Shown here: piece by piece, positions 15,922 to 23,317 of the stretch
Layout: each line of letters begins with the position of its first letter
How positions within the stretch are numbered: the stretch's first letter is position 1
From: Acidimicrobiia bacterium
GTDB lineage: Bacteria; Actinomycetota; Acidimicrobiia; Spongiisociales; UBA5794
Assembly (NCBI GenBank): GCA_036396535.1
Contig: DASWKR010000065.1
Span: forward strand, 1 to 64,000
Length of the DNA: 64,000 nt
Reading direction: 5' to 3'
The notes under the pieces: generated by a model
What the model saw: the letters and a program-made list of their open reading frames with translations, nothing else
Database searches by the model: none
What the model was told of the DNA's origin: nothing
Program-made: the position numbers and the translations under genes

Positions 15922-17137
15922 GGTCGACGAAGTGCTCGACGCCGTCGACCTGGCGATCGCCCGCTCGCGGGGGGTCGTGTCGGACGAGCGCCGGATCCAG
16001 CTTCTCGATCGCATGCGTGACCTGCGGATCAGGCGTGGCTACCTCGGCGAGACCGTCCTGCTGGCGCTGGCCGGAGGGACGGGGAGCGGCAAGTCGAGCC
16101 TCCTCAACGCCATCGCCGGTGACTCGATCGCATCCGTGAGCCACCTTCGACCCCACACCGATCGCCCTCTGGCGTGGATCCCGCAGAACCCGGATCCGGG
16201 GGTGATCGAGATGCTGCTCGACCTGGGTGTCACGGAGATGCACGAGCAGTCGGTGATGCCGGAGCTGGCGATCATCGACCTGCCGGACATGGACTCCGTC
16301 GAGGAGTGGCACCGCAGGACGGTCGAGGAGCTGTTGCCGCGCGTCGACCTCGTGATGTGGGTGTTCGACCCCGAGAAGTACCGGGACCGCGTCATCCACG
16401 AGGAGTTCTTGGAGCCGCTGGTCGAGTTTCGCGACCAGTTCGTGTTCGGGCTCAACAAGATCGACATGGTGTCGCCGGCGGATCTCGACGAGATCCGCGC
16501 CGACCTGATCGTGGCGCTCGAGCACGACGGCTTCCGCCGGCCCGAGGTCTTCGCCTTCTCGGCGAACCCGATCGACCATCCGCCGCGTGACGTCGGCCGG
16601 GTCACCGAGTTCCTCGCCGAGCAACTCGACACCAAGCGCGTCACCCTCTCGAAGATGGTTGCAGACGCCAAGCTCGTGCTGCGATCGCTCGCCGAGGAGC
16701 CGCAGATGTGGGACGGCCCATCGATCGACTTCGTGTCACGGTGGGATCGAGCACGGACGACGTCCGCCCAGGAGCTGCTGCCGGGCTCGGGACCGGCCGC
16801 CCGTGAGGACGCCCTGTGCCGCATCGAGGACCTGGTGGCCGCCATCTCGGTGGAGGTCGGTCCAGCCTGTGGAGCCGATCTGCGATCCCGGCTCGACAGG
16901 GAGACGATCGAGATCACGATCGACCTGGCCGGGAGCGCAGCCGTCGAGCGCTCGCCTGCCAGGAGGGGCAAGCGCGTCAAGCTGACGACGCAGCGCCAGT
17001 CCGCCGAGGCCGCCGCGTCGATACTCGAACAGCGAGTCGGCTCTGAGATCCGGGAGGTGCTGTGGCGGCGGGCCCGGCTCGGAGCGACGATCACGTACGC
17101 CGCAGTCGGCGCTACCGAGGTGTCGTCCCACCTGTGA
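15914..17137 (+). CDS. Dynamin-like GTPase, second of a tandem pair
   Basis: This 407-residue GTPase keeps all G motifs: LAGGTGSGKSSLLNAIAG (P-loop, about 52-69), IIDLPDMDSVEEWH (G3), and FGLNKIDMV (G4, canonical NKxD). The remaining C-terminal half is charged and helical, with no clear transmembrane segment. It begins inside the end of the preceding gene, so the two products are made together and may form a heteromer, as DynA and DynB do in Streptomyces. Membrane remodelling or division is inferred from the family. A strand switch follows: the next gene is convergent, 30 bp away. Confidence 0.78.
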   Translation: MRRVDEVLDAVDLAIARSRGVVSDERRIQLLDRMRDLRIRRGYLGETVLLALAGGTGSGKSSLLNAIAGDSIASVSHLRPHTDRPLAWIPQNPDPGVIEMLLDLGVTEMHEQSVMPELAIIDLPDMDSVEEWHRRTVEELLPRVDLVMWVFDPEKYRDRVIHEEFLEPLVEFRDQFVFGLNKIDMVSPADLDEIRADLIVALEHDGFRRPEVFAFSANPIDHPPRDVGRVTEFLAEQLDTKRVTLSKMVADAKLVLRSLAEEPQMWDGPSIDFVSRWDRARTTSAQELLPGSGPAAREDALCRIEDLVAAISVEVGPACGADLRSRLDRETIEITIDLAGSAAVERSPARRGKRVKLTTQRQSAEAAASILEQRVGSEIREVLWRRARLGATITYAAVGATEVSSHL

Positions 17138-17167
17138 CATGGTGCCGACCCTGCGGACGCCTCACCG

Positions 17168-18082
17168 TCACGGCGAGAGGACGAGCAGCGCTCCGGAGGC
17201 CGGGGTGATCTCGAATGCGGTTCCGTATCCGAGTAGCTCGCCGTCGGCTTGGAGCGGGCTCGGGGGGTCGGCGTCGATGAGCATCTTGTCGAGCTCCGGG
17301 AACACGGTGCACCCAGGCGCATTGGACAACGATCGGCTGACGACCGCCCTGGCCACGATCGATGCCCCGGTTGCGGCGCCGACCGACTCGATGGCGCATG
17401 CGACGAGGCCGCGCCGCGGAGCGGGTCCGAGACGGAGCGGGATCCTCCCGAAGTACGTGTACACCTGGTGGATCTGCACCATCACCGCAACCGCGTCCGT
17501 CCTCGTGCCGACGCACTCGACACGGAGGTTGGCCGGCATGTTGCGGTAGCGCCTCACGAGCATCCCGACGGCGGTTGATGCGAAGTGGGCGGCTCCGAAG
17601 CTCTGCTTGCTCTCGGGGCGGCGCTCGGCTGCCTCGACGACGTCGGCATCGAAGCCGACCCCGAGGGCGAACAGGGCGTACGCCGATGACACGCCCTTCA
17701 CCGTCTCTGCGACGACGTGGGCGAGGGTGACCGGCTTCGGTTCGTACTCGCCGATCGCCTTGGCCGCCGCCGCCGGCTTGGCCGGGATGTCGAGGATCTT
17801 GGCGAAGACGTTCGTCGTGCCCGCCGGGACGAGCCCGAGGGCGGTCGAGGTGTGAACCAGCCCGTTGGCGACATGGTGCGCCACGCCGTCGCCTCCCATC
17901 GCGATCACCGCGTACGCTCCGGACTGGGCGGCGCCGACCGCCTCGCGGCGCGCTTCGCTTGGGCTGGTTGGCCAGGCGGCCGTCACGGAGAACCGCTCGG
18001 AGAGTGCGGCCATCACGGCGCGGAAGCGGCCTCCGGTGAAGCCCGAGGCCGAGGGGTTGGCGACGAGAACGACGTGTCGCAT
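17168..18082 (-). CDS. Diacylglycerol/lipid kinase family protein
   Basis: The 304-residue protein has the DAGK catalytic fold: VVLVANPSASGFTGGRF at the N-terminus, then YAVIAMGGDGVAHHVANGL (about 58-76) with the ATP-binding GGDG, and LGLVPAGTTNVFAK. The family phosphorylates diacylglycerol, sphingoid bases or other lipids at the membrane. In actinobacteria some members act in phosphatidylinositol mannoside pathways, so the substrate is uncertain. TACGCT (complement of 18091-18096) is 8 nt before the ATG. A longer upstream frame runs through the divergent phosphoribosyltransferase gene and is rejected. Confidence 0.88.
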   Translation of the reverse strand: MRHVVLVANPSASGFTGGRFRAVMAALSERFSVTAAWPTSPSEARREAVGAAQSGAYAVIAMGGDGVAHHVANGLVHTSTALGLVPAGTTNVFAKILDIPAKPAAAAKAIGEYEPKPVTLAHVVAETVKGVSSAYALFALGVGFDADVVEAAERRPESKQSFGAAHFASTAVGMLVRRYRNMPANLRVECVGTRTDAVAVMVQIHQVYTYFGRIPLRLGPAPRRGLVACAIESVGAATGASIVARAVVSRSLSNAPGCTVFPELDKMLIDADPPSPLQADGELLGYGTAFEITPASGALLVLSP

Positions 18083-18090
18083 CGGCTCCG

Positions 18091-18108
18091 AGCGTACACC
18101 GTTACCCT
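18091..18108. promoter_or_regulatory. Overlapping divergent leaderless promoters
   Basis: The -10-like hexamer for the lipid kinase gene (AGCGTA on the plus strand, read TACGCT) is at 18091-18096. That for the phosphoribosyltransferase gene (TACCCT) is at 18103-18108. Only 6 bp separate them and only 34 bp separate the two start codons. Any -35 contact of one promoter would fall on or beyond the -10 of the other, so the two cannot easily be occupied at once. Confidence 0.6.
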
Positions 18109-18116
18109 CGACCCAC

Positions 18117-18767
18117 ATGGCGTTCGTCGACAGGCAAGACGCCGGGCAGCGGCTGGCCAAGGCCGTCGCCGCCCTCGGCCTCGACTGGTCGGACGGCGGG
18201 CTGGTGCTCGGGGCAGCCCGCGGCGGCGTCCTCGTCGCCGCCCCGGTGGCGAGCCGGCTCGGCGCCCGGCTCGACGTGGCGGTGGTTCGCAAGATCGGGG
18301 CTCCGCACCAACCGGAGCTGGCGATCGGGGCGGTCGCCGAGAACGGGAGCCCGCTGCTGAACCACGATCTCATCCGTCGACTGCGCCTCGGCGCCCCCGA
18401 GGTCGCCGTGGCAACGGAGGGCGCCCGCCGCGAGCTGACCAGGAGAGCCGCTGCCTACCGGGAGGGGCGAGCCGTTCCCCATCTCCGCGGCGAGACGGTC
18501 GCCTTGGTCGACGACGGGGTCGCCACCGGTGCGACCATCGTGGCCCTGGCACGCTGGGCGAGATCGGAGAGCCCGGCCACGCTGGTCATCGCCGTCCCCG
18601 TCGGCGCCCCCGAGACGCTGCGGATGCTCGCAGACGAGGCAGATCACGTCGTCGCGCTCGAGCGGCCGCGAGAGTTGCGGGCGGTCGGCGAGTGGTACAC
18701 CGACTTCCATCAGGTGTCGGACGAGGAGATGATGCGCGTCCTGAGGGACGGCACCGCCATCAGCTGA
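18117..18767 (+). CDS. Phosphoribosyltransferase-fold protein
   Basis: The 216-residue protein carries the PRPP-binding signature ETVALVDDGVATGATIVAL (about 121-139) and the earlier LVLGAARGGVLVAAPVASRL and VVRKIGAPHQPELAIGAV segments. These are typical of a group often fused to or found beside dienelactone or erythromycin-esterase-like domains. The true substrate of this group is not established, and a transferase of a nucleobase is only a family-level guess. The ATG follows TACCCT by 8 nt. Its last 8 bp overlap the convergent receiver gene. Confidence 0.85.
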   Translation: MAFVDRQDAGQRLAKAVAALGLDWSDGGLVLGAARGGVLVAAPVASRLGARLDVAVVRKIGAPHQPELAIGAVAENGSPLLNHDLIRRLRLGAPEVAVATEGARRELTRRAAAYREGRAVPHLRGETVALVDDGVATGATIVALARWARSESPATLVIAVPVGAPETLRMLADEADHVVALERPRELRAVGEWYTDFHQVSDEEMMRVLRDGTAIS

Positions 18768-19128
18768 CGATGAGCTTCTCGATGCGCTCGCGCAGCTCGA
18801 TCGGTCGGAACGGCTTCGTCATGAAGTCGTCGGCGCCTCCTTGGGCCGCCTGCTCGGCGACCTCCGGCTGGGCGTGCGCCGTCAGCACGAGCACCCTGAT
18901 CCCCCGAGTCGAGTCGTCGGCGCGCAGGTGACGAAGCACTTCCCAGCCATCCATGCCCGGAAGCCCGACGTCGAGGACGATCACGTCCGGGATGTAATGG
19001 CGGGCATCCTCGAGGCCTTGGATGCCGTCCTCGGCTGCACCGAGGTCGATGTCGAGCGCCCGCAGGCACACCTCGATGAGTCTCCGGACGCTGGCTGAGT
19101 CTTCGATGACGAGGACGCGTGGTTTCAC
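18760..19128 (-). CDS. Single-domain response regulator (CheY-like)
   Basis: About 122 residues form one receiver domain: VLVIEDSASVRRLIEV with the acidic pair, DVIVLDVGLPGMDGWEV with the phosphoacceptor Asp, VLVLTAHAQPEVA with the Thr switch residue, and FMTKPFRPIEL with the conserved Lys. There is no output domain, so it would act through protein contacts. The GTG at 19128 puts the start just before KPRVLVIEDS. A TTG at 19164 would add 12 residues. No histidine kinase is adjacent; the nearest is at about 27 kb. Confidence 0.87.
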   Translation of the reverse strand: MKPRVLVIEDSASVRRLIEVCLRALDIDLGAAEDGIQGLEDARHYIPDVIVLDVGLPGMDGWEVLRHLRADDSTRGIRVLVLTAHAQPEVAEQAAQGGADDFMTKPFRPIELRERIEKLIVS

Positions 19129-19258
19129 AGTGTTCGCTATCGGCAGGCCTTCATCTCCTATCAAGCATATTTCTCACCTCGGTGCTCGAGCGGGCGGCGT
19201 GGCACCGATGTTCCTGCGGTGGCGTAGCCTCGCGGAGAGTCTCCGAGGAGAGTTGCGA

Positions 19259-20802
19259 TGAGACCGTACCTGATCGAGCCATATTCCGACTTCTCGGATC
19301 GCGCCGCCAAGGCGGCCTACGAGCTGGCGCTCGCAGGCGTCGGAGAAGCGCTCGGCGCCGAGGCGCCGGTGATCATCTCGGGGGAGCCGGTCGCAACGGC
19401 CGACCACATCGTGAGCGTCGACCCGTCGCAGCCGGAGAGGATCGTGGCGGTGGCGGGGTCCGCAACGCCGGAGATCGCCGCCAGGGCGCTCGACGCATCC
19501 TGGGAGGCGTTCGCCTCTTGGGGCGCATCGCCCGCAGAGCGGCGGGCCGAGCTCGTCCATGCCGTGGGCGATGCAATCGCCGCCCGCAAGTACGAGTTCT
19601 CGGCGTGGATGACATACGAAGCGGGCAAGAACTGGCCCGAAGCCGAGGCCGACGTCGCCGAGGCCATCGACTTCTGCCGCTACTACGCCCACCAGGCCGT
19701 CGACATGGCCCGGTCGGTGCCGACGTACGACTACCCGGGCGAGAGCAACGAGTCATTCCTGACACCGATCGGCGCCGGGGTCGCCATCCCGCCGTGGAAC
19801 TTCCCACTCGCCATCCTGGTCGGCATGACCGTCGGCCCCGTGGCCGCCGGCAACACCGTCGTCCTCAAGCCGGCGTCGAACACCCCGATGATGGGCGCCC
19901 TGTTCATGGAGGCGGTCGCCGAGGCCGGCGTGCCCGACGGGGTCGTCAACTTCGTGCCGGGGGCGGGATCCGTCGTCGGGGACGCCCTCGTCGACAGCCC
20001 GCGAACCCGGTTCATCAACTTCACAGGGTCGAAGGAGGTCGGGCTGCACATCGCCGAGTCGGCCGCCAAGGTTCGTCCGGGCCAGCGCTGGCTGAAACGG
20101 GCGTACGTGGAGATGGGGGGCAAGGACGCCATCGTCGTCGACGAGACGGCCGACATCGACGCCGCCGCCGCCGCCGCCGTCAGGAGCGCCTACGGGTTCC
20201 AGGGTCAGAAGTGCTCGGCATGCTCGCGGCTCATCGTCGTCGACGCCGTGCACGACGCCGTCCTCGACCGGGTGGTCGCCGGCGCCGAGGCCCTCACCGT
20301 CGGCCCACCGGTCGCCAACCACGCGGTCGGGCCGGTCATCTCGTCTGCGCAGCATCGGTCGATCCTCGGAGAGATCGAGAGGGGGAAGGACGAGGCCAAG
20401 CTCATCGCAGGCGGCTCGGCGATCGATATGGACGGCGGCTACTACATCGAGCCGACCGTCTTCGGCGACGTCGAACCTGCGGCTCGGCTCGCCCAGCACG
20501 AGATCTTCGGCCCGGTGCTCTCCGTGATCCGGGTGGGCGACTTCGACGAGGCGCTGGCGGTCGCCAACGGCACCGACTACGGGCTCACCGGCGGTCTCTT
20601 CTCGACGGACGAGGGCAGGGTCGAGCGAGCCGTGCGGGAGTTTCGGGTCGGGAACCTCTACATCAACCGCAAGATCACGGGCGCCCTCGTCGGGGTCCAG
20701 CCGTTCGGCGGGTTCGACATGTCCGGCTCGAACGCCAAGGCGGGCGGACCCGACTACCTGCGGCTCTTCATGGAGATGAAGTCCGTGGCGCGCCGGCTCT
20801 GA
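19259..20802 (+). CDS. pruA: Aldehyde dehydrogenase, L-glutamate gamma-semialdehyde dehydrogenase type
   Basis: This protein of about 514 residues of the ALDH superfamily contains GVAIPPWNFPLAILVGM, the catalytic Glu in AYVEMGGKDAIVVDE and the nucleophilic Cys in GFQGQKCSACSRLIV. The C-terminal LYINRKITGALVGVQPFGGF is diagnostic of the RocA/PruA type, which oxidises glutamate semialdehyde (pyrroline-5-carboxylate) to glutamate with NAD in proline degradation. No proline dehydrogenase gene is next to it. AGGAGAG lies before the ATG, following a small CGGAGA-GT-CTCCG hairpin. This gene therefore has a conventional leader. Confidence 0.88.
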
Positions 20803-20851
20803 CGCCTGTGAAGCGCTCGGTAGCCGGGGGCCGATGGGATAATCCGATCCC

Positions 20852-22036
20852 TTGGCTCTGATCTCGTACCGGCAGGCGCCCTTCGTCGCGGTCGCCCTCG
20901 TCTTGGCGGCGTGTGCCGCCACCGATCCGGCGATCCTCGAGGGGGACGCCCGTGGTGTCGGCATCGGAGCCGCCGGGGTGCCTGCGACGGCCCCGGGCGG
21001 GGAATCCGCCGCCCCTCCGACGGCGGCCCTCCCCGGGGGGGCCGCCGACGACGAACCGGGGCTCGCCGTCGTCCCGGCCGGTGGGGCTCCCATCAGCTCC
21101 GAGAAGAACGGCGAGGTGACGATGGTCTTGCACGAGGGCGTCCTCCTCGGCGTCGAGGAAGTCGACGGCCGTTGGGTCCGCACGATCACGCCGTGCGGGC
21201 GCGACGCCTGGGCTCGGCGCGCCGACCTCGACATCACCCAACGAGCAGACCGGGCGGTACCGGGCCCCGGCTTCGACCTGACCGCCGCCTCGATCGTCGT
21301 CGACCCTGGGCACGGCGGCCGTGACTGGGGAGGCGTCGGCGACAGCATCTCCGAGAAGGGCACGAACCTCGACATCGCCGAGCGCCTTCGCTCACTCCTG
21401 CTGTCGTCACAGCAGGTCGGCTGGGAGACGGGGGAGCTCGGCAGCGGCGACACGGTGGCCGCCGCCGGCGCCGTCTGGCTGACGAGGGAGCGGCGCGGGC
21501 CGAACGATGGCGACATCGAGCTGTCGCTGGGCTACCGGGCCGCCATCGCCAACGGCGCAGGCGCCGATGTCTTCGTCTCGATCCACAACAACACCGTGCC
21601 GAAGCGGACGCTGGACCACCCGGGCACGGAGGTGTTCTATTCAGTCGGCTCCGACGGTTCCGATCGGCTGGCTGGCCTGCTGTACGACGAAGTGGTCCGG
21701 AGCCTCGCCGCCTTCGATGCTGCCTGGCAGGGCGGCGACGAGCTCGGCGCTCGCGCCAGGACGGATCCGGCCACAGGCGACGACTACTACGGCGTGCTGC
21801 GCAGGGCGGAGATGCCGGCCGCCATCGTCGAAGGGGCGTACATCTCCGAGCCCGCCGAGGAGGCGCTCATCGCGACCGAGGCATTCAGGCAGGCGTATGC
21901 GGAGGGTGTCTACCGCGGGATCGTCCGCTTCCTGACCACCGACGACTCGAGCGACTCGATCAACCCGCCGCAGCCGTTCCCGGACGACGCCGGCACCGTC
22001 AACACGGACGCCTGCGTCGATCCAGTGCAACCGTGA
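20852..22036 (+). CDS. N-acetylmuramoyl-L-alanine amidase lipoprotein, first of tandem pair
   Basis: The 394-residue protein has a lipoprotein signal (VALVLAAC) and a low-complexity linker. An SH3-like or linker region runs about 65-135. The amidase_3 domain is about 145-360: SIVVDPGHGGRDWGG, then FVSIHNNTVP, and AAIVEGAYISEPAEEALI, which supply the zinc ligands and catalytic Glu. It cleaves the lactyl-amide bond between MurNAc and the stem peptide. A GATAAT at 20838-20843 lies 8 nt before a TTG start, so a leaderless TTG is proposed. Its stop overlaps the start of its paralogue. Confidence 0.88.
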   Translation: MALISYRQAPFVAVALVLAACAATDPAILEGDARGVGIGAAGVPATAPGGESAAPPTAALPGGAADDEPGLAVVPAGGAPISSEKNGEVTMVLHEGVLLGVEEVDGRWVRTITPCGRDAWARRADLDITQRADRAVPGPGFDLTAASIVVDPGHGGRDWGGVGDSISEKGTNLDIAERLRSLLLSSQQVGWETGELGSGDTVAAAGAVWLTRERRGPNDGDIELSLGYRAAIANGAGADVFVSIHNNTVPKRTLDHPGTEVFYSVGSDGSDRLAGLLYDEVVRSLAAFDAAWQGGDELGARARTDPATGDDYYGVLRRAEMPAAIVEGAYISEPAEEALIATEAFRQAYAEGVYRGIVRFLTTDDSSDSINPPQPFPDDAGTVNTDACVDPVQP

Positions 22037-23211
22037 GGTGGTGGCACGCCGCCGGAGCGCTGGTCGTCGTGGCCGCCGCCGCGGCGACGGCTGTGTCCGT
22101 CGTGGAGCCGCCGGGGGAGGCCGCCACCACATCTGCGCCCACCTCGGAACCGCCGGCGGGCACGACCCTCCCCGCCCCGACGACCACGCAGGCGGTCATC
22201 TCGACGACCGCGGCCGTCTTCGGCGGGGAAGGCGTCGTGTTCGCACGCAGGGGCGGGGCGGATGTTCTGGCGGGTCCGGCCGGCCCCGTGATCGCCCGGC
22301 TGCGCCGGGGCATCCCTCTCGCCGCGACGGGATGGGACGGCGAGCTCATCACGGTGGTCACGCCTTGCGACACGACCGCCTTCGTTCGCGCCGATGAAGT
22401 GCGCGCCGTGCCACCGGCGCCGGCCCAGGACCCGGGAATCGGCTTCGACCTCGGAGAGGCGATCATCGTCGTCGACCCGGGCCACGGCGGACCCAACATC
22501 GGCGCCCGCGCCCCCGACGGGACACCCGAGAAGTCCGTCAACCTCGAGATCGCCCACCTCGTGCGCGACCTGCTGGAAGCCCCGAGGGCGATCGCCGCGG
22601 ACGGAGGCGTGCTCGCAGGCGACGATATCGTCGCGGCAGGCCGGGTGCTCATGACGCGGGTGGGGAAGGGAAGCCGAGGCGACTACGAGGCCGGCCTCAC
22701 ATACCGCGCCGCCCTCGCCAACGCAGCCAACGCCTCGGTGATGGTGTCGATCCACAACAACGCCGGCGCCGACATCTCGGTCGAGGTGCCGGGCAGCGAC
22801 GCCTACTACCAGTCGAGCGTTCCCGAGTCGCGGCGCCTGGCGACGCTCATCGTCGAGGAGCTCAGGAGGAGCTTGGAGGCGTTCGACGCCGATTGGGTCG
22901 GCACGGACCCGGTCGGGGCGAAGTCACGGCTCAGCGAGCAGGACGGCAACCCTCAGTACTACGGATTGCTCCGCAGGGCGACGGTGCCGACCGTGATCGC
23001 CGAAGGGGCGTACATCGTCAACCCGTCCGAGGCGGCCCTGCTGGCCACGACCGAGTTCAAGATCGCTTACGCCGAAGGCGTGTATCGGGCCATCGTGAGA
23101 TTCCTCGAATCAGGCGACACCGGAGATGCACCCAGCTACGATCCCGTCACGTGGCCGGGCGGTGCCGGCTCCGGGGACGCGCGTCAGGATTGCACGCTCC
23201 CCGAGGAGTGA
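22033..23211 (+). CDS. N-acetylmuramoyl-L-alanine amidase, second of tandem pair
   Basis: The 392-residue paralogue of the preceding gene starts at a GTG within its stop codon (GTGA). It has an N-terminal hydrophobic segment (about 5-22) without an obvious lipobox Cys, and a Thr/Pro linker. An SH3-like module follows (FARRGGADVLAGPAG), then an amidase_3 domain with IIVVDPGHGGPNIGARAP, MVSIHNNAGA and TVIAEGAYIVNPSEAALLA. The first copy has a lipobox and this one does not, so one may be lipid-anchored and the other secreted or membrane-anchored. The duplication suggests distinct roles in wall turnover. Confidence 0.87.
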   Translation: MRWWHAAGALVVVAAAAATAVSVVEPPGEAATTSAPTSEPPAGTTLPAPTTTQAVISTTAAVFGGEGVVFARRGGADVLAGPAGPVIARLRRGIPLAATGWDGELITVVTPCDTTAFVRADEVRAVPPAPAQDPGIGFDLGEAIIVVDPGHGGPNIGARAPDGTPEKSVNLEIAHLVRDLLEAPRAIAADGGVLAGDDIVAAGRVLMTRVGKGSRGDYEAGLTYRAALANAANASVMVSIHNNAGADISVEVPGSDAYYQSSVPESRRLATLIVEELRRSLEAFDADWVGTDPVGAKSRLSEQDGNPQYYGLLRRATVPTVIAEGAYIVNPSEAALLATTEFKIAYAEGVYRAIVRFLESGDTGDAPSYDPVTWPGGAGSGDARQDCTLPEE

Positions 23212-23253
23212 GCGCTCGTCGCAGCGGGGCCGGCTTCAGAAAGAGCAGGCGGG

Positions 23254-23271
23254 GTGCCGATAGATCGGCAC
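23254..23271 (+). promoter_or_regulatory. Hairpin in the 5' leader of the RTX metalloprotease gene
   Basis: A perfect 8-bp inverted repeat, GTGCCGAT-AG-ATCGGCAC, lies 46 bp before the GTG start. It is not followed by a T-tract. It may stabilise the leader or be a regulator site. No known riboswitch class was recognised in the 106-bp intergenic space. Confidence 0.4.
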
Positions 23272-23317
23272 AGGACCAGGGTGGCCGCGTGCGCGGTCGA
23301 AAAGGGAGGAAACCAGC

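Noticed and set aside
23212-23317. Cyclic-dinucleotide riboswitch before the protease gene
   Set aside because: Only a short hairpin is visible. Conserved cores of the c-di-GMP and c-di-AMP riboswitch classes were not found.
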